From a bacterium (GTDB taxonomy: Bacteria > Bdellovibrionota_G > JALEGL01): a stretch of DNA of 64,000 nt. Below are positions 30,458 through 38,134 of this stretch, piece after piece. The stretch lies in assembly GCA_022763185.1 (NCBI GenBank), contig JALEGL010000014.1, forward strand, positions 124,001-188,000, given 5' to 3'. Numbering within the stretch: the first letter of the stretch is position 1; the number at the start of each line of letters is the position of its first letter. Position numbers and translations under genes: made by a program. The notes under the pieces were generated by a model. That model did not search any database. It was not told where the DNA came from and saw only the letters and a program-made list of their open reading frames with translations.

Positions 30458-30517
30458 GACCAGAGTCTATTCATACGGAAGTATGCGTAAGAAGGGGATC
30501 TAGCAGAAAGGATTTAT

Positions 30518-30700
30518 ATGGATATTTTGAATGATGATGTAAGAGAATACTCAATGGATCAAGTTTATCAAATTGGTGATGAGATTGAACATCCATTTTT
30601 TGGCAAAGGCAAAGTAACAGCAAATTTACGCAAAGGTAAAATTGAAGTTGATTTTGATAAAATTGGTACACGTACTTTGGTGGCTAACTATAAAAGCTAA
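30518..30700 (+). CDS. 60-residue Tudor/CarD-like small protein
   Basis: The product is a 60-residue soluble protein. Residues 16-58 (YQIGDEIEHPFFGKGKV, then KGKIEVDFDKIGTRTLVANY) resemble the small beta-barrel at the C-terminus of UvrD/PcrA helicases and the CarD-type RNA polymerase-interacting fold. The first 15 residues are acidic. It has its own promoter (30429) and a strong terminator (30726), so it is a single-gene unit. RNA polymerase or nucleic-acid association is inferred from the fold resemblance only. Confidence 0.6.
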   Translation: MDILNDDVREYSMDQVYQIGDEIEHPFFGKGKVTANLRKGKIEVDFDKIGTRTLVANYKS

Positions 30701-30725
30701 TTCATCATTTTTATATAAAAAAACC

Positions 30726-30758
30726 AAAAAGAGCGCCCGATGGACGCTCTTTTTTTTT
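30726..30758 (+). terminator. Intrinsic terminator
   Basis: An A-run plus GAGCG pairs with CGCTC and is followed by nine T residues. The A and T runs make it usable in both directions, so it may also end the convergent glutamate dehydrogenase transcript. Confidence 0.85.
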
Positions 30759-30829
30759 GCCTTAGGTTAAAAGCCGGTCATGATGAAAATTGAAAAGACC
30801 AGACTTCTATAAAATAAAGTAATAAAATT

Positions 30830-32089
30830 TTAAGGAAAAATTCCTCTTTCTCTATAGGCTGTTTGTAGCTTTTCTAAAGCAACTATGTATGCTGCGGTTC
30901 TTAAGTTAATATCTTCCTGTTTTGCTTTTTCCAAGGTTTTATAAAAAGCCTGACGCATAATAAAAGATAATTTATGATCCACTTCTTGTAAGCTCCATTG
31001 AGCACTGGTTTTGTTTTGTACCCACTCAAAATAACTTACTGTAACACCGCCGGCGTTGGCTAAAATGTCTGGTAATACAGTAATTCCGCGTTCATTTAAA
31101 ATAGAGTCGCCCTCAGATGTGATAGGGCCATTGGCACCTTCAACCACAACCATGGCTTTGATGTCTTGGGCATTGTTTTTATGAATTTGTCCTTCCAATG
31201 CCGCTGGGATAAGAACATCTACATCTTGAGTGAAAAATTGGCTAGGATCCATGGCTTCAGCATTTGGATAACCTTCTACAGAACCATTTTCCGCCACGTA
31301 ATCTCTAAGTTCAACACAATTTAGGCCCTTACTGTTATAGATTGTTCCTTTGTGATCTTGGACAGAAGTGATTTTTCCGCCACGTTTTTCTAAAAGAATT
31401 GCAGTACTGCTACCTACATTCCCAAAACCTTGAATAGCATAGCTTAAAGAAGATAAAGAGATATCTTTTTCATCTGCCCAACTTCTTAATACATAGACAA
31501 GACCTTGCCCAGTAGCTTTATCACGACCATGGCTTCCACCGCAGGTTAGAGTTTTTCCAGTTACAATATGTCTCTGTGCGTTTCGAGTAATGGCTGTTTG
31601 AGCATTCATAAAAGTATCCATGATGTGTACCATGGTTTGTGCATTGGTTCCCATATCTGGAGCTGGGATATCGTATTCTGGACCAATGTTTGCGCCTAAA
31701 GCGTGCGTCATTCTTCGGGTAAGTCGTTCAATTTCTTTTTCACTAAAGTCTCTAGGATTAATGGTTACACCGCCTTTTGCACCACCAAAAGGTATATCTA
31801 CCAAAGCACATTTAAAGGTCATCCAAGCTGCAAGAGCTTTGACTTCATCCAAGTTTACGTTCTGATTATAGCGAATACCACCTTTAAAGGGTCCTAAAAT
31901 ATTACTGTGTTGAATTCTATAACCGCTTACCATTTTTAAATCACCGCTATCCATACGAACCGGAAAGTTAACCGCGATTTCATTTTTAGGTTGCGATAAT
32001 ATTTCTCTAACCGAGGGATGGAGTTGCATGATATCAGCGGCAGCTTGCCACTGGGAGACGGCCTGTTTATACAATGATTTTTCTGACAT
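30830..32089 (-). CDS. gdhA: Glu/Leu/Phe/Val-family dehydrogenase, probably glutamate dehydrogenase
   Basis: The enzyme interconverts glutamate and 2-oxoglutarate plus ammonia with NAD(P). It has 419 residues from the ATG at 32089 (MSEKSLYKQAVSQW). The frame extends 28 codons further upstream, but that part is a hydrophobic stretch unlike the family. The substrate-binding GGAKGGV motif with the catalytic lysine region (FKCALVDIPFGGAKGG), the PAPDMGTN motif and a Rossmann GFGNVGS are present. This matches hexameric GDH of the 420-residue class. A leucine dehydrogenase is less likely given the length. Confidence 0.9.
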   Translation of the reverse strand: MSEKSLYKQAVSQWQAAADIMQLHPSVREILSQPKNEIAVNFPVRMDSGDLKMVSGYRIQHSNILGPFKGGIRYNQNVNLDEVKALAAWMTFKCALVDIPFGGAKGGVTINPRDFSEKEIERLTRRMTHALGANIGPEYDIPAPDMGTNAQTMVHIMDTFMNAQTAITRNAQRHIVTGKTLTCGGSHGRDKATGQGLVYVLRSWADEKDISLSSLSYAIQGFGNVGSSTAILLEKRGGKITSVQDHKGTIYNSKGLNCVELRDYVAENGSVEGYPNAEAMDPSQFFTQDVDVLIPAALEGQIHKNNAQDIKAMVVVEGANGPITSEGDSILNERGITVLPDILANAGGVTVSYFEWVQNKTSAQWSLQEVDHKLSFIMRQAFYKTLEKAKQEDINLRTAAYIVALEKLQTAYRERGIFP

Positions 32090-32219
32090 AATGGCCGGGA
32101 TCATACACCAGATAAAAATAAAGAAAACAAAAAATGCTGATTCAATATAGGTTTCTTTGTCGCATACAAACAAGTATTTTGCTTTTACCCAGACTTTGCC
32201 GGGAAGTTTATCAAAATAA

Positions 32220-33269
32220 CTAAGGAGTTTCTTTGGTTACAATATTGGGTTTATCAACGGTTCCCGAAACATGGAAAGAGTTGATAGGCGTGTATTCATG
32301 GTAGAAAGTGACTTCCGCTCCTGCATTTAAGTCTTTATTTGGAAAATTTTTTTGAGCTTGATTGATAAGGTCTAGAATAAAGCTGGATAAACGGTATTGT
32401 GTTCTAAAATTGATATGCGAATATGAAATGATGTCTACTTGAAGACTAATTTTTGAACAAGGATCAGTGTTGCACTGGATAACAAAATTTAGATTTGAAA
32501 TATTATATTCGCCTAAGTTTTGTTGTAAAAGGCTGTTTTCATAAAGTGTAGCCCATTGTTGGGTTAATTGCTCATCGTAAGGATTAGTTGTCATTTTTAT
32601 TTGTGCTGGAGAAGTGATTTTTGAAGGAGTGACTTCTTTTTTACCTGATAAGAGCTGATTAAAACTTTCTCTAAGTTCACAGTCTTTAACGAGTTGAGAT
32701 TGTTTATCCTGGTTAAGCTTCGTTTTGGGGATATATTTCTTTAATAAGGAGCATTTTTTTTGTTCAATGAGTTGCAAGGCAAAGACTTCAGGGTCAACAA
32801 GACCAGAACGATATTGTTTTTGATTTTGTTGCCTAAACCAATCTGAAAAATCATTGATCAGTTTTCTGTTTCCCATATTTTCAAAAGCACTTTCACCAAT
32901 GAGCTCATAGTTTTGTACATCCCATAAACTAACGGCAATATAGTTTGGAGATATTTTTCTTAAAATAGCCATAGTTTGGACTTGGTCCAAAGCAGCCTTA
33001 GCTAAAATTAGTGCATCGTTACGGATGTTTTTGATAGGAAAAGCTTTTAAAGTAAAGTTCTGACTATGAATAGATAACCTTTGAATTAAATTATTGTATT
33101 CACTGAGTTGATTAGGGTCTTTGCCATCAAAAGTTTTACTGTTAACAAAAATACCGACAAAAGGTTTGTTTTTTTGATTGGCATAGCTTTTTTCAGTGAT
33201 ATACACAACAATGAACAGAGCGTATAAAAAAAGGAATGCTGTGTGCTTAAATTTTCTTTTATTATACAT
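32220..33269 (-). CDS. Exported protein of unknown function
   Basis: The product has 349 residues from the ATG at 33269, which follows GGAG at short distance. Residues 8-28 form a signal peptide or membrane anchor. The rest is hydrophilic, with one early segment (KPFVGIFVNSKTFDG) and a later part rich in alternating beta-type sequence. Cysteines at about 190-200 and 270-277 could form disulfides. No family is recognised. It is divergent from purN, with the two starts about 50 bases apart. Confidence 0.6.
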   Translation of the reverse strand: MYNKRKFKHTAFLFLYALFIVVYITEKSYANQKNKPFVGIFVNSKTFDGKDPNQLSEYNNLIQRLSIHSQNFTLKAFPIKNIRNDALILAKAALDQVQTMAILRKISPNYIAVSLWDVQNYELIGESAFENMGNRKLINDFSDWFRQQNQKQYRSGLVDPEVFALQLIEQKKCSLLKKYIPKTKLNQDKQSQLVKDCELRESFNQLLSGKKEVTPSKITSPAQIKMTTNPYDEQLTQQWATLYENSLLQQNLGEYNISNLNFVIQCNTDPCSKISLQVDIISYSHINFRTQYRLSSFILDLINQAQKNFPNKDLNAGAEVTFYHEYTPINSFHVSGTVDKPNIVTKETP

Positions 33270-33321
33270 CAACTCCAATTATACATGACATGTTTGAGGT
33301 TTGACTAGATATCAAGTGAAT

Positions 33322-33903
33322 ATGAACAAAAAAATACAACAAAAAAGAATCATCATCATGGCTTCAGGCAATGGCAGTAACTTTGAAGCCATTGTAAAAG
33401 CATGTCACTGTGGTCAAATCAATGCTCAACCTGTTAAACTCATTGGAGATAAACCCAAGGCCTTTGTTTTTGAACGAGCCAAAACTCTTGGTGTAGACTC
33501 TGAATGTATCGATTATCAGTCTTTTACTTATAGATCTGAATTTGAAGACCAACTATTGCGGGCATGCAAAAAAGATGGACCGGATTATATTGTTTTGGCG
33601 GGTTTTATGAAAATACTTCCAGTGCAATTTATCCATAACTTTAAAGACAAGATTATCAATATTCATCCCTCGCTTTTACCCAAATACCCTGGAACCAAAG
33701 CGATTGAAAAAGCCTGGGCTAATGATGATAGTGTTAGCGGGGTTACGGTTCACTATGTTGATGAAGGTGTTGATACAGGTAAAATCATCTTACAAAAAAG
33801 TCTAGAGATTGACCGCACAAAAACATTTGAAGATTTTTGTCAGCAGATGCACGCTTTAGAGCATCAAGTATACATTGAAGCTTTGCAAAAAATTCTGAAA
33901 TAA
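33322..33903 (+). CDS. purN: Phosphoribosylglycinamide formyltransferase
   Basis: The enzyme transfers a formyl group from 10-formyl-THF to GAR, the third step of purine synthesis. From the ATG at 33322 the product has 193 residues. The GSNFEA phosphate loop near the N-terminus, the catalytic INIHPSLLPKYPG motif (Asn and His) and the GVTVHYVDEGVDTGKII motif with the active-site Asp are present. The frame opens seven codons earlier at a TTG, but the ATG has AAGTGA upstream and fits family length better. Confidence 0.95.
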   Translation: MNKKIQQKRIIIMASGNGSNFEAIVKACHCGQINAQPVKLIGDKPKAFVFERAKTLGVDSECIDYQSFTYRSEFEDQLLRACKKDGPDYIVLAGFMKILPVQFIHNFKDKIINIHPSLLPKYPGTKAIEKAWANDDSVSGVTVHYVDEGVDTGKIILQKSLEIDRTKTFEDFCQQMHALEHQVYIEALQKILK

Positions 33904-33952
33904 TGACACTTTAACTCAAAAGAGTTGGCATGTATTGTGAATTAAATATGAC

Positions 33953-34603
33953 ATGTTGCTAAAATCTTTGCATGAACATTCAAAGCATATTCAGTATGAA
34001 TTTTATTCTACTGAAGAACTTTTTAAGGTTTTGTTTTTAGAAAAACCTATTAATCAAACAGCCATTAAAAAAATCATATATCGATTAAATAATAACCTAG
34101 TATGTGACTATGAGTATTTACGTTATATTTTGGATTTAGATGAAGATATCATATTTAAACTTTTAGCATTGATTGAAATGATCAAGCGTAAAGAGACTCT
34201 TGTCTCTAACCTGAAGTACATTCACTCACCCAAAGACTTTGCTCTAGGCTTAATTAAACATTGCCAATACTTGGTTAAAGAAGTTGTTTATATTGGCTTA
34301 TTGAATCATAAAAACGTTTTGTTTGAATTAAAGCAGTTAGGTCAAGGTGAAACAGACAGTATTAAAATAGATATGAAAGTATTTATGAAGCATATTTTAT
34401 GTGAGGATGCGTCTCGAATTATTTTAGGACATAATCACCCCTCAGGTGACCCAAGCCCCTCACATCAAGATATTGCATTAACAAAGCGTATAGAAAGAAT
34501 GTTGAGTTACTTTAATTTAGAGTTATTGGATCATATTATCATTGGACGAAAATCATACTACAGCTTTAAAAACAAACGCATTTGTTTGATACAACAATAT
34601 TAA
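33953..34603 (+). CDS. RadC-like JAB/MPN domain protein
   Basis: The product has 216 residues. The C-terminal half is a RadC/JAB1-type domain with the metal motif ILGHNHPSGDPSPSHQD (H-x-H then D). The N-terminal part lacks a clear helix-hairpin-helix motif and is shorter and more divergent than in typical RadC. RadC proteins are not proven DNA repair enzymes, and their biochemical role is uncertain. The stop overlaps that of the convergent oxyR by 4 bases. Confidence 0.85.
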   Translation: MLLKSLHEHSKHIQYEFYSTEELFKVLFLEKPINQTAIKKIIYRLNNNLVCDYEYLRYILDLDEDIIFKLLALIEMIKRKETLVSNLKYIHSPKDFALGLIKHCQYLVKEVVYIGLLNHKNVLFELKQLGQGETDSIKIDMKVFMKHILCEDASRIILGHNHPSGDPSPSHQDIALTKRIERMLSYFNLELLDHIIIGRKSYYSFKNKRICLIQQY

Positions 34604-35544
34604 ATTTCGATGCGTTCAATGTTTCTTTTTTTAAGTGAACTCAATTCATTAGGTACATTGTCAATAATGCAGTCTATTATAGCGTTGATAATGTGCTCTT
34701 TTAGAAAGGTTCTGCTGTGAACGAGACTAACTTCACGGGTAGGAACGGGGGTTTTAAACTTTTTTAATTGATGTTTTTTTTCTTGTTCACTGAGATCGAG
34801 AGTGGATAGATGAGGAATAAGGGTGTAACCATCTCCTCGACGAATTAGGTTTTTTAAAGTTTCAAGATTACCACTATCAAAATGTACATTGTTTAAAACT
34901 TCAGGTTTGTTTTTAAAGGCACAAACTTTAATGACTTGCTCTCTAAAACAATGCCCCTCATCAAGAAGCCAAATCGGATAATCTTGCAGTTGGGTTTCTG
35001 ACACAGTTTTCTTTTTGATTAGGGGGTGTTTGTTGGACATGAACGCATAAAAAGGTTCATAAAATAAACTGCGTTCTATGATTTTATCATCATAAAGGGG
35101 GGTTACTAAGAGTCCGCCATCAATTTGATCGTCGTAGAGTTTTTCAATAATGTCTTGGGTTTTGTGCTCGCTAATGGTCAACTCTACCTTTGGGTAGTTG
35201 TCTGAAAAGCTTTTAATAAACAGAGGTAAAATATAAGGAGACAAGGTAGGAATAACGCCAAGATGAAATGACCCACTGAGTTCTGTGCTTTGAGCATGGA
35301 TATCGAGCAGCTTTTTATGTTCAGATATGATTTTTTTTGCTTGGTCAATCACTTCTTGACCAAGCTGTGTGATTTTAATGGGAGATTTTGAACGATCAAA
35401 AATCACAATATCCAACTCATCTTCAGCTTTTTGGACTTGGGCTGAAAGAGAAGGTTGACTGACAAAGCACGATTTAGCAGCTCTGCCAAAATGTTTGTGT
35501 TTTGCTACGGCTAAAATGTATTCAAGTTGACTCAAACTTGGCAT
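34600..35544 (-). CDS. oxyR: Peroxide-sensing LysR-family regulator OxyR
   Basis: The product has 314 residues. The N-terminal winged helix-turn-helix lies at about 5-60 (ILAVAKHKHFGRAAKSCFVSQPSLS). The redox pair C199 and C208 is present at exactly the E. coli OxyR positions, within LLDEGHCFREQVIKVC. This makes peroxide sensing by disulfide formation very likely. It is divergent from a thioredoxin gene, and a peroxiredoxin lies close by. The shared 141-base upstream region has a candidate OxyR operator at 35584-35608. Confidence 0.93.
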   Translation of the reverse strand: MPSLSQLEYILAVAKHKHFGRAAKSCFVSQPSLSAQVQKAEDELDIVIFDRSKSPIKITQLGQEVIDQAKKIISEHKKLLDIHAQSTELSGSFHLGVIPTLSPYILPLFIKSFSDNYPKVELTISEHKTQDIIEKLYDDQIDGGLLVTPLYDDKIIERSLFYEPFYAFMSNKHPLIKKKTVSETQLQDYPIWLLDEGHCFREQVIKVCAFKNKPEVLNNVHFDSGNLETLKNLIRRGDGYTLIPHLSTLDLSEQEKKHQLKKFKTPVPTREVSLVHSRTFLKEHIINAIIDCIIDNVPNELSSLKKRNIERIEI

Positions 35545-35583
35545 TTTTGTAATGTACTTTGAGCAATTAAAATGTCAACAATA

Positions 35584-35608
35584 ATAGTTTTAAGCTATTG
35601 ATTAATAG
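35584..35608. promoter_or_regulatory. Candidate OxyR operator between oxyR and thioredoxin
   Basis: ATAG at 35584, CTAT at 35595 and ATAG at 35605 repeat the quarter-site pattern of the OxyR consensus (ATAG-N7-CTAT-N7-ATAG-N7-CTAT). The first spacer is exactly 7 and the second is 6. The fourth quarter is not matched. A perfect 7-base inverted repeat, AGCTATT and AATAGCT, overlaps the middle. The site lies between the divergent starts, suiting autoregulation and activation of the thioredoxin cluster. Confidence 0.5.
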
Positions 35609-35685
35609 CTTGAAAGTCTTGGAAAAAATTGAAGCTTTGTTGCATATTATGAACTGAACCGAATGCAATAAAAACGGAGGTTGCA

Positions 35686-35997
35686 ATGATTGAACTAAAT
35701 GAAGATAACTTACAAACAATACTGAATGAAAATCCACATGTTATTGTACAGTATGGCGCCACCTGGTGCGGAAATTGTAGAATGATAAAGCCTAAATTTA
35801 AAAAGCTGGCAGAAAATACTCAGGATGTTACTTTTGTTTATGTTGATGCAGAGAAGTATCCTAACTCAAGAAAGCTTGCAAATGTCGATAATCTTCCTAC
35901 CTTTGCTGCTTTCAAAGGTGGGGAATTATTAAAACAAGATCAAGGTAATAAAATTGATGTGGTTGAAGGGTTGGTCAGTGAAATTACCAGTCATTAA
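35686..35997 (+). CDS. Thioredoxin-family protein
   Basis: The product has 103 residues, cytosolic, with active site W27-C28-G-N-C31 (CGNC instead of the usual CGPC) and a cis-proline in NVDNLPTFAAF. It probably reduces the neighbouring peroxiredoxin, judging from the cluster. The ATG follows ACGGAGGTTGCA. It is divergent from oxyR, and the end overlaps the start of the following small gene by 20 bases. Confidence 0.92.
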   Translation: MIELNEDNLQTILNENPHVIVQYGATWCGNCRMIKPKFKKLAENTQDVTFVYVDAEKYPNSRKLANVDNLPTFAAFKGGELLKQDQGNKIDVVEGLVSEITSH

Positions 35998-36235
35998 GTC
36001 ATTAACAGAGTTTATCACTCAGCATGATGAAGATTATGTTAATGAGTGTATTGAGGTATTGGAACATGTATCTCAAGCCAAGGGTTTAAGTGATGAAGAG
36101 CTTAATACTATTGGTGAGCTGCTTTCCAATATGTATGGATCGTTAGAGGTTTCAAAAATGGTCAAAGAAGGAAAGTCTGATAAAGATGCTTTGAACCATT
36201 TTATGAAAAGAGTCGTAGGCTCTATAGACAAATAA
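35978..36235 (+). CDS. Small conserved protein, DUF6952-like
   Basis: The product has 85 residues, starting at GTG 35978 within the end of the thioredoxin gene. An earlier in-frame ATG at 35954 gives eight extra residues that do not look conserved. The sequence (KLPVIKSLTEFITQHDEDY, then VLEHVSQAKGLSDEELNTIG and ELLSNMYGSLEV) is soluble, helical and acidic. From memory it resembles the small family called DUF6952, seen beside thioredoxin and peroxiredoxin genes in Bacteroidota. Function is unknown. The overlap suggests translational coupling to the thioredoxin. Confidence 0.65.
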   Translation: MKLPVIKSLTEFITQHDEDYVNECIEVLEHVSQAKGLSDEELNTIGELLSNMYGSLEVSKMVKEGKSDKDALNHFMKRVVGSIDK

Positions 36236-36240
36236 GGAAC

Positions 36241-36478
36241 CAGAGGAAAAGAAGGTTTATCCTGAATTTTCCCCGGGTGGGCGCCGCTGAAGCGGCATAA
36301 GTTGTACTAAATCATCGCAAGGCAAAAGCCTTGCTCTTCACAAGTACAGCTTTATGAATTTGATCAAAAAGACATTTTTTGGTCAAGAATGGCGGGAGAT
36401 TTTACATGAGTCATTATTAAGACGAAGGGTCTAAGGATGACTGAAGACCTCCCTTAAATAAAAATGAAAAAGGAGTAA
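36241..36478 (+). promoter_or_regulatory. Highly structured leader upstream of the peroxiredoxin gene
   Basis: At least four hairpins can be drawn in 240 bases. GCCGC-TGAA-GCGGC lies at 36283-36296. GCAAGGC-AAAA-GCCTTGC lies at 36317-36334, enclosed by GTACT/AGTAC at 36304-36308 and 36343-36347. An 11-pair stem with one G:U lies at 36360-36370 and 36376-36386, and GGTCT/AGACC at 36428-36432 and 36445-36449. The local base composition is more GC-rich than the surroundings. It may be a structured 5' leader, a small RNA, or copies of the hairpin repeats also found after etfA. Confidence 0.5.
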
Positions 36479-36484
36479 ATGTAT

Positions 36485-37069
36485 ATGTCAAGATTAGTAG
36501 GTAACCAAGCACCAAGTTTTTCTGAACAGGCTTTAGTAAACGGTGAAATTGGTAATGTTTCATTAGATGATTTTAAAGGTAAGTGGAAAATTTTATTCTT
36601 TTATCCTCTAGATTTTACTTTTGTATGTCCAACAGAAATTGTGGCATTTTCTGATGCTGCAGAAAAATTTAAAGAAAAGAACTGTGAATTGATTGCATGT
36701 TCTGTGGATTCCGTATTTTCTCACCTTGCGTGGACTCAGCAAGATAGAAATGATGGTGGTTTAGGGGATGTTAATTTTCCAATTATTGCAGATATCAACA
36801 AGAAAGTAGCCAGTGATTATGAAGTCTTAACCGATGGAGGTGTTTCACTAAGAGGCTTATTCTTGATTGATGATCAAAATGTGATTCAACATGCAACCAT
36901 TAACAACCTTTCTGTTGGAAGAAATGTAGATGAAGCCTTACGTTTGTTAGCAGCGTATCAATATACTGCTGAAAAAGGCGAAGTCTGCCCAGCAAACTGG
37001 ACTGAAGGTGAAGACAGCATGAAACCTGATCCACAAGGTTCAAAAGAGTGGTTCAATAAACATAAATAA
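36485..37069 (+). CDS. ahpC: Typical 2-Cys peroxiredoxin (AhpC type)
   Basis: The enzyme reduces hydrogen peroxide and organic hydroperoxides. From the ATG at 36485 the product has 194 residues. This ATG is 9 bases after GGAG, while an ATG two codons earlier is only 3 bases away. The peroxidatic cysteine is C48 in DFTFVCPTEI and the resolving cysteine is in GEVCPANW near residue 168. The nearby thioredoxin is the probable reductant, and OxyR the probable regulator. No ahpF is visible here. Confidence 0.95.
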   Translation: MSRLVGNQAPSFSEQALVNGEIGNVSLDDFKGKWKILFFYPLDFTFVCPTEIVAFSDAAEKFKEKNCELIACSVDSVFSHLAWTQQDRNDGGLGDVNFPIIADINKKVASDYEVLTDGGVSLRGLFLIDDQNVIQHATINNLSVGRNVDEALRLLAAYQYTAEKGEVCPANWTEGEDSMKPDPQGSKEWFNKHK

Positions 37070-37096
37070 ATGATTGAATAGCTTTCATGAAACTGT

Positions 37097-37130
37097 AAAA
37101 AAGAGCCTTAAGAGGCTCTTTTTTATTTTT
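37097..37130 (+). terminator. Intrinsic terminator after the peroxiredoxin
   Basis: A-run plus GAGCC, a short loop, GGCTC and a T-run (TTTTTTATTTTT) form a strong stem-loop about 30 bases after the stop codon. Confidence 0.85.
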
Positions 37131-37252
37131 AGGGTGTAAAGTTTGTTTTTAAAAGAACTGGGGTGAAAAAAGTAAATAAATAATATGTTTTATAAAAAAT
37201 GAGATTGCATTAAAAAAAATTATCTATTACAAGAGATATTAGGGGAAGTTTA

Positions 37253-38128
37253 ATGGTTATAAAGTCGCGTTTAGCTAAAGTTTTTTTAATAAGTCTATAT
37301 TTATTTTTTGCAACTGTTTATGCGCAAAAAAATATAAGAGTTGTGGCCTTTGATGATGCTTCAATTGAAAAGTATGGGCCTGTGAAAGTTCTTTTACATT
37401 TAGCTAGTGCCATTAAGAATGTAAAATCTGGGGATATTGTTTTTGATATGAACCTGTGGGAACCCATTGATTTTGAAATACTTTTAAAAGACCCAAATAA
37501 AAGAGAAATGGTATTAGATTATAAAGAAGCACAAAAAATCTTTTTTCATAATGTTACAAGTTTTTGTGAGCAGTCTTTAGAACAAAATAAATTTTTTATT
37601 ACTGCCCCCGGTAGAGTACGTTTTTATGAACAAGCATCTTCAATGTATCTACAAAGCTTAAAAAACTTAGGCTTAGATCAAGAGCTTCCAACTTGTGTTG
37701 AGTTTGCTTATGCTAAAGGCTATGAAAAACAGGTGATGATTGATGGTGATATCACCAATGAAATTGCAATTGTTAAGCTTAAACATACGGACCTAGAACA
37801 CATGTTTTTTGCTATTAACAGACAAGTTTGGGGAGATGCAGGAGTCAGTTCTATGTTAAAAGGAGTAGATAGAGAGATATTTTTAGAGTATTCCTTTGTG
37901 GATACTTCTGATTACTTTGATGAAAACTATAATCCAGTTAATCGTGTGCTAGCTTTATCTTCAATGGAAAACAATGAAATTATAGACTCAGAACTCACTA
38001 TTTTTTCTGCCCATTCAATTAAAAGAGATGCTTTTATACGAAAAATAGATAAACAAGGTAAAATTAAGCAGTGGTATCCAGGCTACTTTTTAATTGTATT
38101 GGGTATAGAGTTAGTTTCAGAGTTTTAA
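37253..38128 (+). CDS. Exported CHASE2-like sensor-domain protein without output domain
   Basis: The product has 291 residues. A signal peptide covers about residues 5-24 (FLISLYLFFATVYAQ). The mature N-terminus, IRVVAFDDASIEKYGPVKV followed by the HLASAIKNVKSGDIVFDMNL segment and WEP, resembles the start of CHASE2 extracellular domains. No histidine-kinase, cyclase or GGDEF domain follows, and only a weakly hydrophobic segment lies at the C-terminus. It could be a truncated receptor or a free periplasmic ligand-binding protein. Family placement is tentative. Confidence 0.5.
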   Translation: MVIKSRLAKVFLISLYLFFATVYAQKNIRVVAFDDASIEKYGPVKVLLHLASAIKNVKSGDIVFDMNLWEPIDFEILLKDPNKREMVLDYKEAQKIFFHNVTSFCEQSLEQNKFFITAPGRVRFYEQASSMYLQSLKNLGLDQELPTCVEFAYAKGYEKQVMIDGDITNEIAIVKLKHTDLEHMFFAINRQVWGDAGVSSMLKGVDREIFLEYSFVDTSDYFDENYNPVNRVLALSSMENNEIIDSELTIFSAHSIKRDAFIRKIDKQGKIKQWYPGYFLIVLGIELVSEF

Positions 38129-38134
38129 AACAAT

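Noticed and set aside
32090-32173. N-terminal extension of glutamate dehydrogenase
   Set aside because: The extra 28 residues are hydrophobic and phenylalanine-rich, unlike this soluble family.
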